This document shows, one piece after another, positions 54,465 to 61,706 of a stretch of DNA of 64,000 bases. The DNA is taken from the NCBI GenBank assembly GCA_964531675.1, contig CAZHFW010000017.1:1-64000 (forward strand), given 5' to 3'. The stretch is from CAZHFW01 sp964531675. Lineage in GTDB: Bacteria; Planctomycetota; Phycisphaerae; Phycisphaerales; UBA1924. A model generated the notes under the pieces. The model saw only the letters and a program-made list of their open reading frames with translations. It was not told where the DNA came from and did no database searches. Made by a program: the position numbers and the translations under genes. Within the stretch, counting starts at the first letter, position 1, and the number at the start of each line of letters is the position of its first letter.

Positions 54465-55535
54465 ATGGACCTGCCCGGACTGACCTTCATCATCCCCTGC
54501 TTCAACCACGGCTCATTCGTGGGCGAGGCTGTGCGCTCCTGCCTCGCACAGGAAGGCGTCGACGTCCGCGTGGTCGTGGTGGACGACGGGTCGACCGACG
54601 ACAGCACGCCGGAGGCCTGCGACCGCTGCGCGTCCGATCGCGTGCGCGTCGTTCATCAGGCCAACACGGGCCTCTCCGGGGCCCGCAACGCGGGCGCCGC
54701 ACTCGCAACCACCGAGTTCATCGCGTTCCTGGACGCGGACGACTATCTCGATCCCACCTTTGGTCGCAAGCTCATCGAAGCCCTCCGCGCCGAGGAGAAC
54801 GCCTCGCATGCGTATTGCCAGGAGACGCTCACCGAGCTCGGCACCGGCACGTGGCGCGTCCCCGCGTGGGATCCGCTTCTGCTTTTGATCACCAATCTCC
54901 ACCCGGTCACGTGCGTGATCCGCCGCGAGGTCTTCGCCGCCTCCGGCGGATTCGACACAAGCATGAACCTGGGGTACGAAGACTGGGAGTTCTGGATTCG
55001 ACTCTCGTCACGCGGGTTCCATGGCGTGCGCGTGCCGGAGCCTCTCTTCTTCTGGCGACGCCATTCGCACACGACCATGGTCATGGAAGCGGTCAAGCGG
55101 CACGACCTGCTCTACCGCCAGATCATCGACCGGCACGCGGCCCTCTTTGCGAGCAAGGCCACCGAGATCATCACGCTCTCCAACAACATGCTCCGCAAGT
55201 TCGACGCCAACTGGATCGACGAGACGGGATTCCCCATCCCGCTCCAGTGGCTCTGGTCCCAGCGGGATGAGGCGGCCCGCCTGCGCACCGAGCAGCAGCT
55301 CAGCGCCCAGCAGATTGCTGCACTGATCGGTCAGGTCGCCGCGGCCAACGCGGAGCTTGCTCAGACCAAGGCCTGGTACGAACAGCTGGTCGCGGTGCGC
55401 GTGTATCGCAAGGTCCGCAAGCTCATCGATCGCCTCCCGAGGCCCCTGGCGGGCGCTGCCCGATCCACGCTCAGCGCGGGCAAGCGGATCGTGCCCATGG
55501 ACACCGAAAAGCCTCGGGGGACAGCCCATGTCTGA
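54465..55535 (+). CDS. Family 2 glycosyltransferase with C-terminal coiled coil
   Basis: The 356-residue cytoplasmic GT2 has the nucleotide-sugar-binding DDGSTDDSTPE, the ANTGLSGARNAG segment and the DADDYLDP motif (DXD-type) in the first 100 residues. The later YEDWEFWIRLS region is the acceptor-side ED motif. A helical stretch (about 275-330, with EQQLSAQQIAALIGQVAAANAELAQT in part) then leads to a basic C-terminus. The stop overlaps the next GT gene's ATG by 8 bases, so they are co-translated and likely act on the same polysaccharide. Donor and acceptor are not known. Confidence 0.85.
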   Translation: MDLPGLTFIIPCFNHGSFVGEAVRSCLAQEGVDVRVVVVDDGSTDDSTPEACDRCASDRVRVVHQANTGLSGARNAGAALATTEFIAFLDADDYLDPTFGRKLIEALRAEENASHAYCQETLTELGTGTWRVPAWDPLLLLITNLHPVTCVIRREVFAASGGFDTSMNLGYEDWEFWIRLSSRGFHGVRVPEPLFFWRRHSHTTMVMEAVKRHDLLYRQIIDRHAALFASKATEIITLSNNMLRKFDANWIDETGFPIPLQWLWSQRDEAARLRTEQQLSAQQIAALIGQVAAANAELAQTKAWYEQLVAVRVYRKVRKLIDRLPRPLAGAARSTLSAGKRIVPMDTEKPRGTAHV

Positions 55536-57993
55536 GGCATCCACGATCACAAGCCCCGCCTCGCGCGGCGCCAGCGACCTGGGCCGTCGCGCCGGGATCA
55601 CGAGCGTGCGCACGATCAAGGTCGCCGCGATCGTGCCGTGCTACAACCGCCAGACGGACCTGGACGCGTTGCTCGGCGATCTGTCGGGCGTCACGCTGAA
55701 CTCCGCACGCGTCCGCATCGACCTGCGCGTGATCGTCGTCGACAATCTCTCCGAACCTCCGCTCCGCGTCGAGCAGAAGGCGGGCCTGGACCTGCTCCGC
55801 GTCCCGAGCAATCGCGGCGGCAGCGGCGGGTTCAACAGCGGGATGCGTCACGCGCTGGCCTCGGGCTCGCCCGATTATCTCTGGCTCGTCGACAGCGACG
55901 CCCGCGTGGATCAGGGGACGCTGCTCGGCCTGGCCGAGCGACTCGTGAACCGCCCCGACCTGTGCGCGATCGGACCGGCCCTGGCCGAACCGTCGACCCG
56001 CGAGGTCTTCGAAGTTGGCGGGCGTGTCTGCCGAAAGACGGGGCGATTCGGCCCGGTTCACGACACGCGCCCGACGGGTGACGCCGCCACCGAGCTGGTG
56101 GTCTGCGACTACGCCGCCTCGTGCTGCCTGCTCGTGCGCACCGACGCGGTGCGCGCGGTCGGCCTGATGCCCGACGTCTTCCTCAACGGCGACGACGTGG
56201 AGTGGTGCATCAGACTTTCGCAGGAAACCGGGCTCAACATCGCGGTGGATCCCTCCCTCACCGCGTACCACCCCCGCTTTGATCGCTTCCCGACCTGGGC
56301 GCGGTACTACCACGCCCGCAACGGATTCGGCGCGATGGCCGCCCTGGGTCTCGGGCGTCGCGCCCGCTTCCGCAGGGCGCTCATCGAGACCGCCAACGCG
56401 GTGAACCAGGCGATGATGGCCCGCAAGGACCTGGCCCGCCTCCATCTGGCCGGTCTCTCCGACGCGCTCTTCCGATCACGCATCGGTCCGGCGCCCGAAG
56501 GCGTGCTGCGCTTCGAGCGCTTCCGCTCGATGGCCGGGCTGCGCGATTCGCTCCAGAACACCGACGTCTCGAGCCCCCTGGGGCGCAGCGTGTTCATTCA
56601 TCCGGACCTGCGCTTCACGCCGCCGGAGGCCCATCGCCTCTGCGAACAGCTCGAGCTCGACGAGCACGAGGAGCGCGAGCTGATCGCGCGGTCAGGGCCC
56701 GCGGGCAGAGGCCAGAAGCGCGGCTGGCGCGGCGCGTTCCGCCGGCTCGTGAAGGGACCCAAGTTCGACGTCGCCGTCGTGCCGTCGAAGGGAGGCCCTT
56801 CGACGTGGTTCGCGGGGCACGTGACCATCCAGCTCGCGCCCGAGGGCTTTGTCACCCGGCGCGCTTCCCGAAGCGCCGCGATCTCACGCGTCACGCGCAT
56901 GGGCGCGCGGGGACTCTGGTATTCGATCCTGCTCGCGGCCCTCCCGAACCGCCCGACCAAGCTCCCCCGCGCCACCGAAGGATCCTCCGGAGCGGCCCAG
57001 GCCAATCTCAGGCTCGTCGAGCCCGAAGCGCCGGATCGCCTTCCTTCGCTCTCGGTCGTCGTGCTGAGCTACAACCGGCGCGTCTCACTCCTTGAGACCC
57101 TCAAGAGCCTCGACGACGGCCCGATCACCAGGCTCTCGGAGATCATCGTCGTCGACAATGGCTCCACCGACGGCAGCGTCCCCGCGGTCCGCGAGTATTT
57201 CCCGGGCGTCCAGCTCATCTCGCTCCAGCAGAACAGCGGCGTGCATGGCTTCAACGTCGGCGTCGAAGCGGCCCACGGCGAGTGCGTGCTCATCCTCGAC
57301 GACGATTCCCAGCCCGAACCGATCTCCCTCGAGATGGCCCTGAAGCACCTGGCTGCTCATCCTGAAGCGGGCGCGGTCACGCTCCTCCCCAGGCATCCCG
57401 AGACCGCCCGCGCCGAATGGCCCTCGGCGTCCCAGCTTCCCCGAGCCCGTGACAACTGGCCCATGATGGGCTGCGGCAATCTCGTCCGGCGTCAAGCCTG
57501 GCTGCGCGTCGGAGGCTACGAGCGCTCGTACTTCCTCTACCGCAACGACGCGGATCTGGCCCTCAAACTGATCGGCTCGGGCTTGAGCGTGCATTTCAAC
57601 CCCGCCTGGGTCGTCTGGCACGACAGCCCCGCAGCAGCCATGAAGACCGAGCGTTGGCTCAGGCTCGCGACCCGCAACTGGATCTGGATGGGACGCCGTC
57701 ACGGACGCGGACTCTCAGGCCTCATGGGCATCTTCGCCGGCGCCCTCTGGGCCCACAAACTCGCGGGGCCCGACTGGTCCAGGCAGAGCCGCGTACTCCG
57801 CGGAGTCTTGGACGGCCTGACCACTCAACCCGCGGGCTTGCCCCGGATCGTCAAGCCCGATGGCAAGGCGTTCTCCGAGCTGGTCCGCATGCAGCTCAGG
57901 TCGCGATCGGCGCCCGCGGGATCGCCCACCACGTTGCCTCCCGCGGTGATCGCCTCCGCCAGCGCCGTCAGCAAACCGCGCCACTCGGCGTAA
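55528..57993 (+). CDS. Tandem two-domain family 2 glycosyltransferase
   Basis: The 821-residue protein holds two GT2 domains. The first (about 30-330) has VAAIVPCYNRQTDLDALL, NRGGSGGFNSGMRHAL, WLVDSDARVD and NGDDVEWCIRL. The second (about 510-760) has SVVVLSYNRRVSLLETLKSL, DNGSTDGSVP, LDDDSQPEP and a YRNDADLALKL segment. Both carry a DXD-type acidic pair. The GG-FNSG pattern of the first is typical of GlfT-like/rhamnosyl GT2 enzymes. Bifunctional chain extension is a plausible role. The last 33 residues are low complexity and overlap the YkgJ gene on the other strand, so the true end may be earlier. The GGGGGA box precedes ATG 55528. Confidence 0.82.
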   Translation: MSEASTITSPASRGASDLGRRAGITSVRTIKVAAIVPCYNRQTDLDALLGDLSGVTLNSARVRIDLRVIVVDNLSEPPLRVEQKAGLDLLRVPSNRGGSGGFNSGMRHALASGSPDYLWLVDSDARVDQGTLLGLAERLVNRPDLCAIGPALAEPSTREVFEVGGRVCRKTGRFGPVHDTRPTGDAATELVVCDYAASCCLLVRTDAVRAVGLMPDVFLNGDDVEWCIRLSQETGLNIAVDPSLTAYHPRFDRFPTWARYYHARNGFGAMAALGLGRRARFRRALIETANAVNQAMMARKDLARLHLAGLSDALFRSRIGPAPEGVLRFERFRSMAGLRDSLQNTDVSSPLGRSVFIHPDLRFTPPEAHRLCEQLELDEHEERELIARSGPAGRGQKRGWRGAFRRLVKGPKFDVAVVPSKGGPSTWFAGHVTIQLAPEGFVTRRASRSAAISRVTRMGARGLWYSILLAALPNRPTKLPRATEGSSGAAQANLRLVEPEAPDRLPSLSVVVLSYNRRVSLLETLKSLDDGPITRLSEIIVVDNGSTDGSVPAVREYFPGVQLISLQQNSGVHGFNVGVEAAHGECVLILDDDSQPEPISLEMALKHLAAHPEAGAVTLLPRHPETARAEWPSASQLPRARDNWPMMGCGNLVRRQAWLRVGGYERSYFLYRNDADLALKLIGSGLSVHFNPAWVVWHDSPAAAMKTERWLRLATRNWIWMGRRHGRGLSGLMGIFAGALWAHKLAGPDWSRQSRVLRGVLDGLTTQPAGLPRIVKPDGKAFSELVRMQLRSRSAPAGSPTTLPPAVIASASAVSKPRHSA

Positions 57994-58433
57994 ACGTACG
58001 GCGCGCCAAGCGACTCATGGATCGCGATGATCTGCTTGTGCAGCTTCTCGGAAAGCACCTGCTGCCAGTCTTGCGCCCCGCGATCACAGAAGTACACGCG
58101 GCACGACATGGGCTTGGCCATGTGGATCCCGCACGCATTGCCGATCTGGAACGGACACCCGCCCGCCAGTCGTGCGGCCTCAATCCGACCGGCGTCCGGA
58201 CGTTCCCGGGCCGGGAGCCGAAGAAGCGTGCACGCGGTCTCAAGACCCGTGACGTAAAGCCGGTGGCCGTGTGCTTCAAAACTGCAGCACCGTCCCGAAG
58301 CCCAGCACGCGGGCCCTCTGGCGTTCACCTCTTCGGAAAGTTCGCGATAGATCGCGTCGAACGCCTGCTGCACACCGGGTCGGGCCGCGATCGCGAGCCA
58401 GGACCGAGCATGCTGGAGCATCTCATCCCTCAC
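57825..58433 (-). CDS. YkgJ-type cysteine-cluster protein
   Basis: The 202-residue product has the Cys pattern of the YkgJ/UPF0153 zinc- or iron-binding family: a CWASGRCCSF group, a single Cys near residue 68 (TACTLL), CPFQIGNACGIH, then SCRVYFCDRGAQDW. Members are proposed Fe-S or Zn proteins without a defined role. The homologous part ends near HESLGAPYVYAEWRGLLTALAEA (about residue 165); the last 35 residues are low complexity and overlap the convergent GT2 gene. It starts 9 bases after the SpoIIE-type phosphatase gene, so the two are probably co-transcribed. Confidence 0.75.
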   Translation of the reverse strand: MRDEMLQHARSWLAIAARPGVQQAFDAIYRELSEEVNARGPACWASGRCCSFEAHGHRLYVTGLETACTLLRLPARERPDAGRIEAARLAGGCPFQIGNACGIHMAKPMSCRVYFCDRGAQDWQQVLSEKLHKQIIAIHESLGAPYVYAEWRGLLTALAEAITAGGNVVGDPAGADRDLSCMRTSSENALPSGLTIRGKPAG

Positions 58434-58442
58434 GCGGACGCC

Positions 58443-59816
58443 TCAGGTGTTGCCCACATAACGCACCGCGACGAGCGTCTGATCGTCGGCGCGGGTGCGG
58501 GCCTTGGTGTGCTCATACAACGCGTTGTGAATGGAGTCGATCACGCAGTCCGGATCGCCGGAGCATCCGGCCAGGGCATGATCAAATCGCTGCGTGCCGA
58601 ACATCTGACGCTGGTCGTTGAAGGCCTCGGTGATGCCGTCGGTGTAGAGCACGACAGTGTCGCCCGGGCTGAGCGTCAGATGCGACCATCCCGACTCGTA
58701 CTCGTCGACGATGCCCACCGGGAGGCCCTGACCTCCCTCCAGAGGCAGGACGGACCCGTCGGAGCCGCGCCGGAGCCTGGGCGGCGGGTGACCCGCGTTG
58801 CAGAACCGGAGCGTCGCGTCCGCGGGGTCGAAGACCGCGAAGAACGCGGTGACGAACGAGCCCTCGAGCTTGGCCTCCATGAGCTTCCGGTTCGCGTAGC
58901 TGATGATCGCGTCGGGCGAAATGTCCGGGCCCGGATAGCAATGGAGGATGCCGTGGAGCATCGCCATCACGGTCGCCGCGGCGGCGCCGTGCCCCGAGAC
59001 GTCCGCGCACAGCAGGCCCCAACGATCCGGGCCTGGCGCTTCGTGGGCGCCGCGCGGCAGACGAATGAAGTCGTAATAGTCGCCGCCAGCCTGCTCGCTC
59101 GTGAGATAGCTCGTCGCGATCCGCAGGCCCGGAATGTCGGGCGTGCGTGCGGGGAGCAACGACTGCTGCACCCGCGCAACCTCCTCGAACTGCTGCACGA
59201 GCCTGCGGTTGGCCTCCTTGGCCTCGTTGATCGCCACCAGGCTTCGCGTCACCGCGCCGACCATGTTCCCCTGCAGAAGCATGTCCTCGAACTCCCGCGG
59301 CGTAAAGCCCGCGGGGTCCCGGCGGAACTGCACCGACCAGTTCAGGGGCTTGCCCCCTTCCAGGATCGGGTACGCGATGGCGCTGCGCATGTCCCGGATG
59401 GCGTTCCCCAGCGCCGGATCGTCCTGCACGTTGAGACCAGTCACGATCTTGGGATGCCCGTCGGCGATGAGCTGGCCCAGGAGCCCGCCCGAGAACGCCT
59501 GGATCTGGCTCCATGAGCTCCAGGGATCCTGCGCCTTGGTCGCGGAGATGTCCCCGGCCCGCACGTGATCGATGTCCAGACGTCTGGTGATCTTGTACTG
59601 GCCCTCGGGCAGGTTGCGCACCGAGAGTGAGACGAAGTAATCGATCGGCCTGAGCCTCCAGGCGCGCGGCCCGAAGATCTCGAAAACGTCCGTCGGGCGC
59701 GACGCGTTCGAGACCAGCGTGATCATCTCCATCACGAGCTTGATGCGGTCGTCGTTGAGCAGATCGATTTGGCGCACGCTGCCCCCGGAAGTCCCGGCCC
59801 GTTCATCGGCGGCCAT
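58443..59816 (-). CDS. SpoIIE/RsbU-type PP2C phosphatase with GAF-like domain
   Basis: The 457-residue protein has an N-terminal GAF-like sensor domain (about 30-190), a short helical linker (EANRRLVQQFEEVARVQQSLLPA in part) and a PP2C phosphatase domain (about 225-455). Metal-site motifs GGDYYDF, ADVSGHG, NAGHPPP, LYTDGITEA and DDQTLV are present. It would dephosphorylate a STAS anti-anti-sigma factor in response to a signal sensed by the GAF domain. The STAS protein at 33300-33650 is a candidate partner. It is followed 9 bases later by the YkgJ-type gene. Confidence 0.87.
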   Translation of the reverse strand: MAADERAGTSGGSVRQIDLLNDDRIKLVMEMITLVSNASRPTDVFEIFGPRAWRLRPIDYFVSLSVRNLPEGQYKITRRLDIDHVRAGDISATKAQDPWSSWSQIQAFSGGLLGQLIADGHPKIVTGLNVQDDPALGNAIRDMRSAIAYPILEGGKPLNWSVQFRRDPAGFTPREFEDMLLQGNMVGAVTRSLVAINEAKEANRRLVQQFEEVARVQQSLLPARTPDIPGLRIATSYLTSEQAGGDYYDFIRLPRGAHEAPGPDRWGLLCADVSGHGAAAATVMAMLHGILHCYPGPDISPDAIISYANRKLMEAKLEGSFVTAFFAVFDPADATLRFCNAGHPPPRLRRGSDGSVLPLEGGQGLPVGIVDEYESGWSHLTLSPGDTVVLYTDGITEAFNDQRQMFGTQRFDHALAGCSGDPDCVIDSIHNALYEHTKARTRADDQTLVAVRYVGNT

Positions 59817-59837
59817 CGAAGTCCGCCACCGCCAAGT

Positions 59838-60452
59838 CTAGGCGCAGGCCGCTTCGACCCTCGCCGCCAGCGCTTTGGCCTCCCGGACCGCCCGGTCCGA
59901 TTCTTGGAGAATCGCCCTGCCTCGGGCCTGATCAGGCAGGAACCCCGCGTTCACCGCAACGTTCCACGCCGACGAGCGCGCCGTCGCTTCGCCCAGGACC
60001 GCCGCGATCGCCAGGTCCGAACGCAGCTGGCGATTGGTGATCGTCGCGAGCTTCTCGAACAGCCTCAAAAGCACCACGCTGGTCGCGATGGTCGCCATGG
60101 GCACCTGAACGCTCGCTTCCATGGCTGCGGGCAAGTCCCGCTGGCGGCGCGCGTCCGTCTCGGGAAGCCGCTGCAGCTCATTGACGAGCCCGTACGCGGC
60201 GGCGTCTTCATCGGCCAGGTGCAACAGGACCAGGCGCGCCTTGGCGAGCTCGTGCATCGCGTCCTTGAGCGCAGGCTCGTGGGCCGCGAGCGACTTCTTC
60301 CCGACGCTGTAGGACACGACCATCCCCGCCAGGGCCGAAGCCAGCGCCCCCACCGCCGACGCGACCGCGCCGCCGCCGGGCGTGGGCGTCTTGGCCGCCA
60401 GGGCATCGAGCAGGTCGCCAAACTTCAGCGTCGCCAGAGGAAGGTCAGGCAT
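59838..60452 (-). CDS. fchA: Methenyltetrahydrofolate cyclohydrolase / cyclodeaminase family (FTCD-C type)
   Basis: The 204-residue all-helical protein matches the FchA/FTCD C-terminal domain. The folate-binding TPTPGGGAVAS motif is near residues 22-32 and is followed by ALASALAGMVVSYSVGKK. It would open 5,10-methenyl-THF or remove ammonia from 5-formimino-THF in one-carbon metabolism. GGGAG lies 6 bases before ATG 60452. The start overlaps the dtd stop by 8 bases. The folate role is consistent with gcvP, sdaA and purN elsewhere in the window but these are not linked as an operon. Confidence 0.85.
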   Translation of the reverse strand: MPDLPLATLKFGDLLDALAAKTPTPGGGAVASAVGALASALAGMVVSYSVGKKSLAAHEPALKDAMHELAKARLVLLHLADEDAAAYGLVNELQRLPETDARRQRDLPAAMEASVQVPMATIATSVVLLRLFEKLATITNRQLRSDLAIAAVLGEATARSSAWNVAVNAGFLPDQARGRAILQESDRAVREAKALAARVEAACA

Positions 60453-60957
60453 TGGTTCTCCCGGGATGAGAAGCCCCGCGGCTCTGGGCCGAGTCGAGCC
60501 AGATCGTGACGGGGCCTTCGTTGGTCAGGGTGAGCATCATGTCGGCGCCGAACTCGCCGGTGCGCACCGTCACGCCCGTGCTCCGCACGAGCTTCACGAA
60601 CTCCGCAAACTCCAGCGCCGCGCGGCCCGGCGCCATCGCGTTGTCAAAGCTCGGCCTTCTCCCCTTGCGGGCGTCACCCGCGAGGGTGAAGTTGGGAACA
60701 AGCAGCACCTCGCCCCCGATGTCCTTCACGCTCAGATTCATCTTCCCCGCCTCATCCGGGAAGATCCGAAGCTCCGTGATCTTGGTCGCCATCCACGCGC
60801 AGTCCTCGGGCGTATCGCTCACCTCGAGACCCGCCAGCACCACCAGCCCGCGCCCGATCGGACGGCTCGCCCCCTGGTCCGTCGCGGGCGCATCGTGAGC
60901 GCCGGGCGCGACCACCTCGAGCATCCCCGACCGAACACGCTGGACGACGCATCGCAT
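60445..60957 (-). CDS. dtd: D-aminoacyl-tRNA deacylase (DTD-like) with a variant active-site motif
   Basis: The 170-residue protein hydrolyses mischarged D-aminoacyl-tRNA. It has MRCVVQRVRSG, the SVKDIGGEVLLVPNFTLAGDARKGRRPSF region (in part) and LTNEGPVTIWL. In most bacterial DTDs the first motif reads SQFT; here it is PNFTL, and the second is TNEGP. About 20 extra residues follow residue 15. It may be a divergent DTD or a chirality-relaxed relative; see the finding. It starts leaderless at ATG 60957 and overlaps fchA by 8 bases at its 3' end. Confidence 0.82.
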   Translation of the reverse strand: MRCVVQRVRSGMLEVVAPGAHDAPATDQGASRPIGRGLVVLAGLEVSDTPEDCAWMATKITELRIFPDEAGKMNLSVKDIGGEVLLVPNFTLAGDARKGRRPSFDNAMAPGRAALEFAEFVKLVRSTGVTVRTGEFGADMMLTLTNEGPVTIWLDSAQSRGASHPGRTNA

Positions 60958-60963
60958 GGGCCC

Positions 60964-60969
60964 AGAGTA
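60964..60969 (-). promoter_or_regulatory. Candidate -10 element (TACTCT) of dtd, leaderless start
   Basis: TACTCT ends 6 bases before ATG 60957. It overlaps the trpF-like -10 candidate on the other strand by 2 bases. Confidence 0.5.
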
Positions 60970-60973
60970 GCAT
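60968..60973 (+). promoter_or_regulatory. Candidate -10 element (TAGCAT) of the trpF-like gene, leaderless start
   Basis: TAGCAT ends 5 bases before ATG 60979. Confidence 0.45.
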
Positions 60974-60978
60974 TGGTC

Positions 60979-61626
60979 ATGCGCGCAAGGCTCAAAGTCT
61001 GCTGCATCGCCTCCACGCACGAGGCCAGCCTGGCCATCGCATCCGGCGCATCGGCCCTGGGGCTGGTGGGCCACATGCCGAGCGGTCCCGGCGTGATCGA
61101 TGACGCCCTGATCGCCCAGATCGCCAGGTCAACACCGCCGCCGATCGCGACATTCTTATTGACCAGCGAGATCGATCCCATCGCTGCAGTCGAACACGCC
61201 CGCCGGGTCCACACGACCACGCTCCAGCTGGTCGACGCAGTCCCGGACGAGACGTACGCCGCCCTCCGGCGCACCTTGCCTGCGTTGAAGCTGGTCCAAG
61301 TGATCCACGTCCGGGCGGAGGCAGATGTCGACGAGGCCCTCCGCGTCGCCTCGAAGGTCGACGCATTGCTCCTGGACTCCGGAAACCCCGCGGCACTCGT
61401 GAAAGAGCTCGGCGGCACAGGCCGGGTGCACGACTGGAAGCTCTCGCGCCGAATCGTGGATCAGTCGCCCAAGCCCGTCTTCCTGGCGGGGGGCATCAAT
61501 CCAAGCAACGTGGCCCAAGCCCTGGACGAGGTGCGCCCGTTCGGCATCGACCTCTGCAGCGGCGTACGCACCGCGGGAAACCTCGACCCCCGCAAACTCG
61601 AAGCCCTCACCAAAGCAATGGCCTGA
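60979..61626 (+). CDS. Phosphoribosylanthranilate isomerase-like protein (TrpF family)
   Basis: The 215-residue TIM-barrel protein reads as TrpF. The catalytic Cys is in KVCCIAS (KxCGIT in most TrpF) and the Asp in LLLDSGNPAALVKELGGTGRVHDW in part; phosphate-binding FLAGGINPSNVAQAL and DLCSGVRTAG are present. However the substrate loop SPR is SGP here, and QLHG is LQLVDA, so it may not isomerise PRA. It would otherwise act in tryptophan synthesis; no other trp gene is in the window. ATG 60979 is 21 bases from the divergent dtd ATG. Confidence 0.7.
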   Translation: MRARLKVCCIASTHEASLAIASGASALGLVGHMPSGPGVIDDALIAQIARSTPPPIATFLLTSEIDPIAAVEHARRVHTTTLQLVDAVPDETYAALRRTLPALKLVQVIHVRAEADVDEALRVASKVDALLLDSGNPAALVKELGGTGRVHDWKLSRRIVDQSPKPVFLAGGINPSNVAQALDEVRPFGIDLCSGVRTAGNLDPRKLEALTKAMA

Positions 61627-61706
61627 GCACGTCCGCACGTCCGCACGTCCGCACGTCCGCACCTCCGTGCCTCCGTGCCTCCGTGCCTCCGTGCCTCCGT
61701 GCCTCC
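61627..61706. repeat. 8-bp tandem repeat array filling a convergent gap
   Basis: Ten 8-base units run without interruption: four GCACGTCC, one GCACCTCC hybrid and five GTGCCTCC. The array begins directly after the trpF-like stop and ends directly before the sdaA stop codon, so it fills the whole 80-base intergenic gap. Confidence 0.9.

Noticed and set aside
61627..61706. A CRISPR array
   Set aside because: The units are 8-base perfect tandem repeats without spacers, so it is a satellite array rather than a CRISPR.
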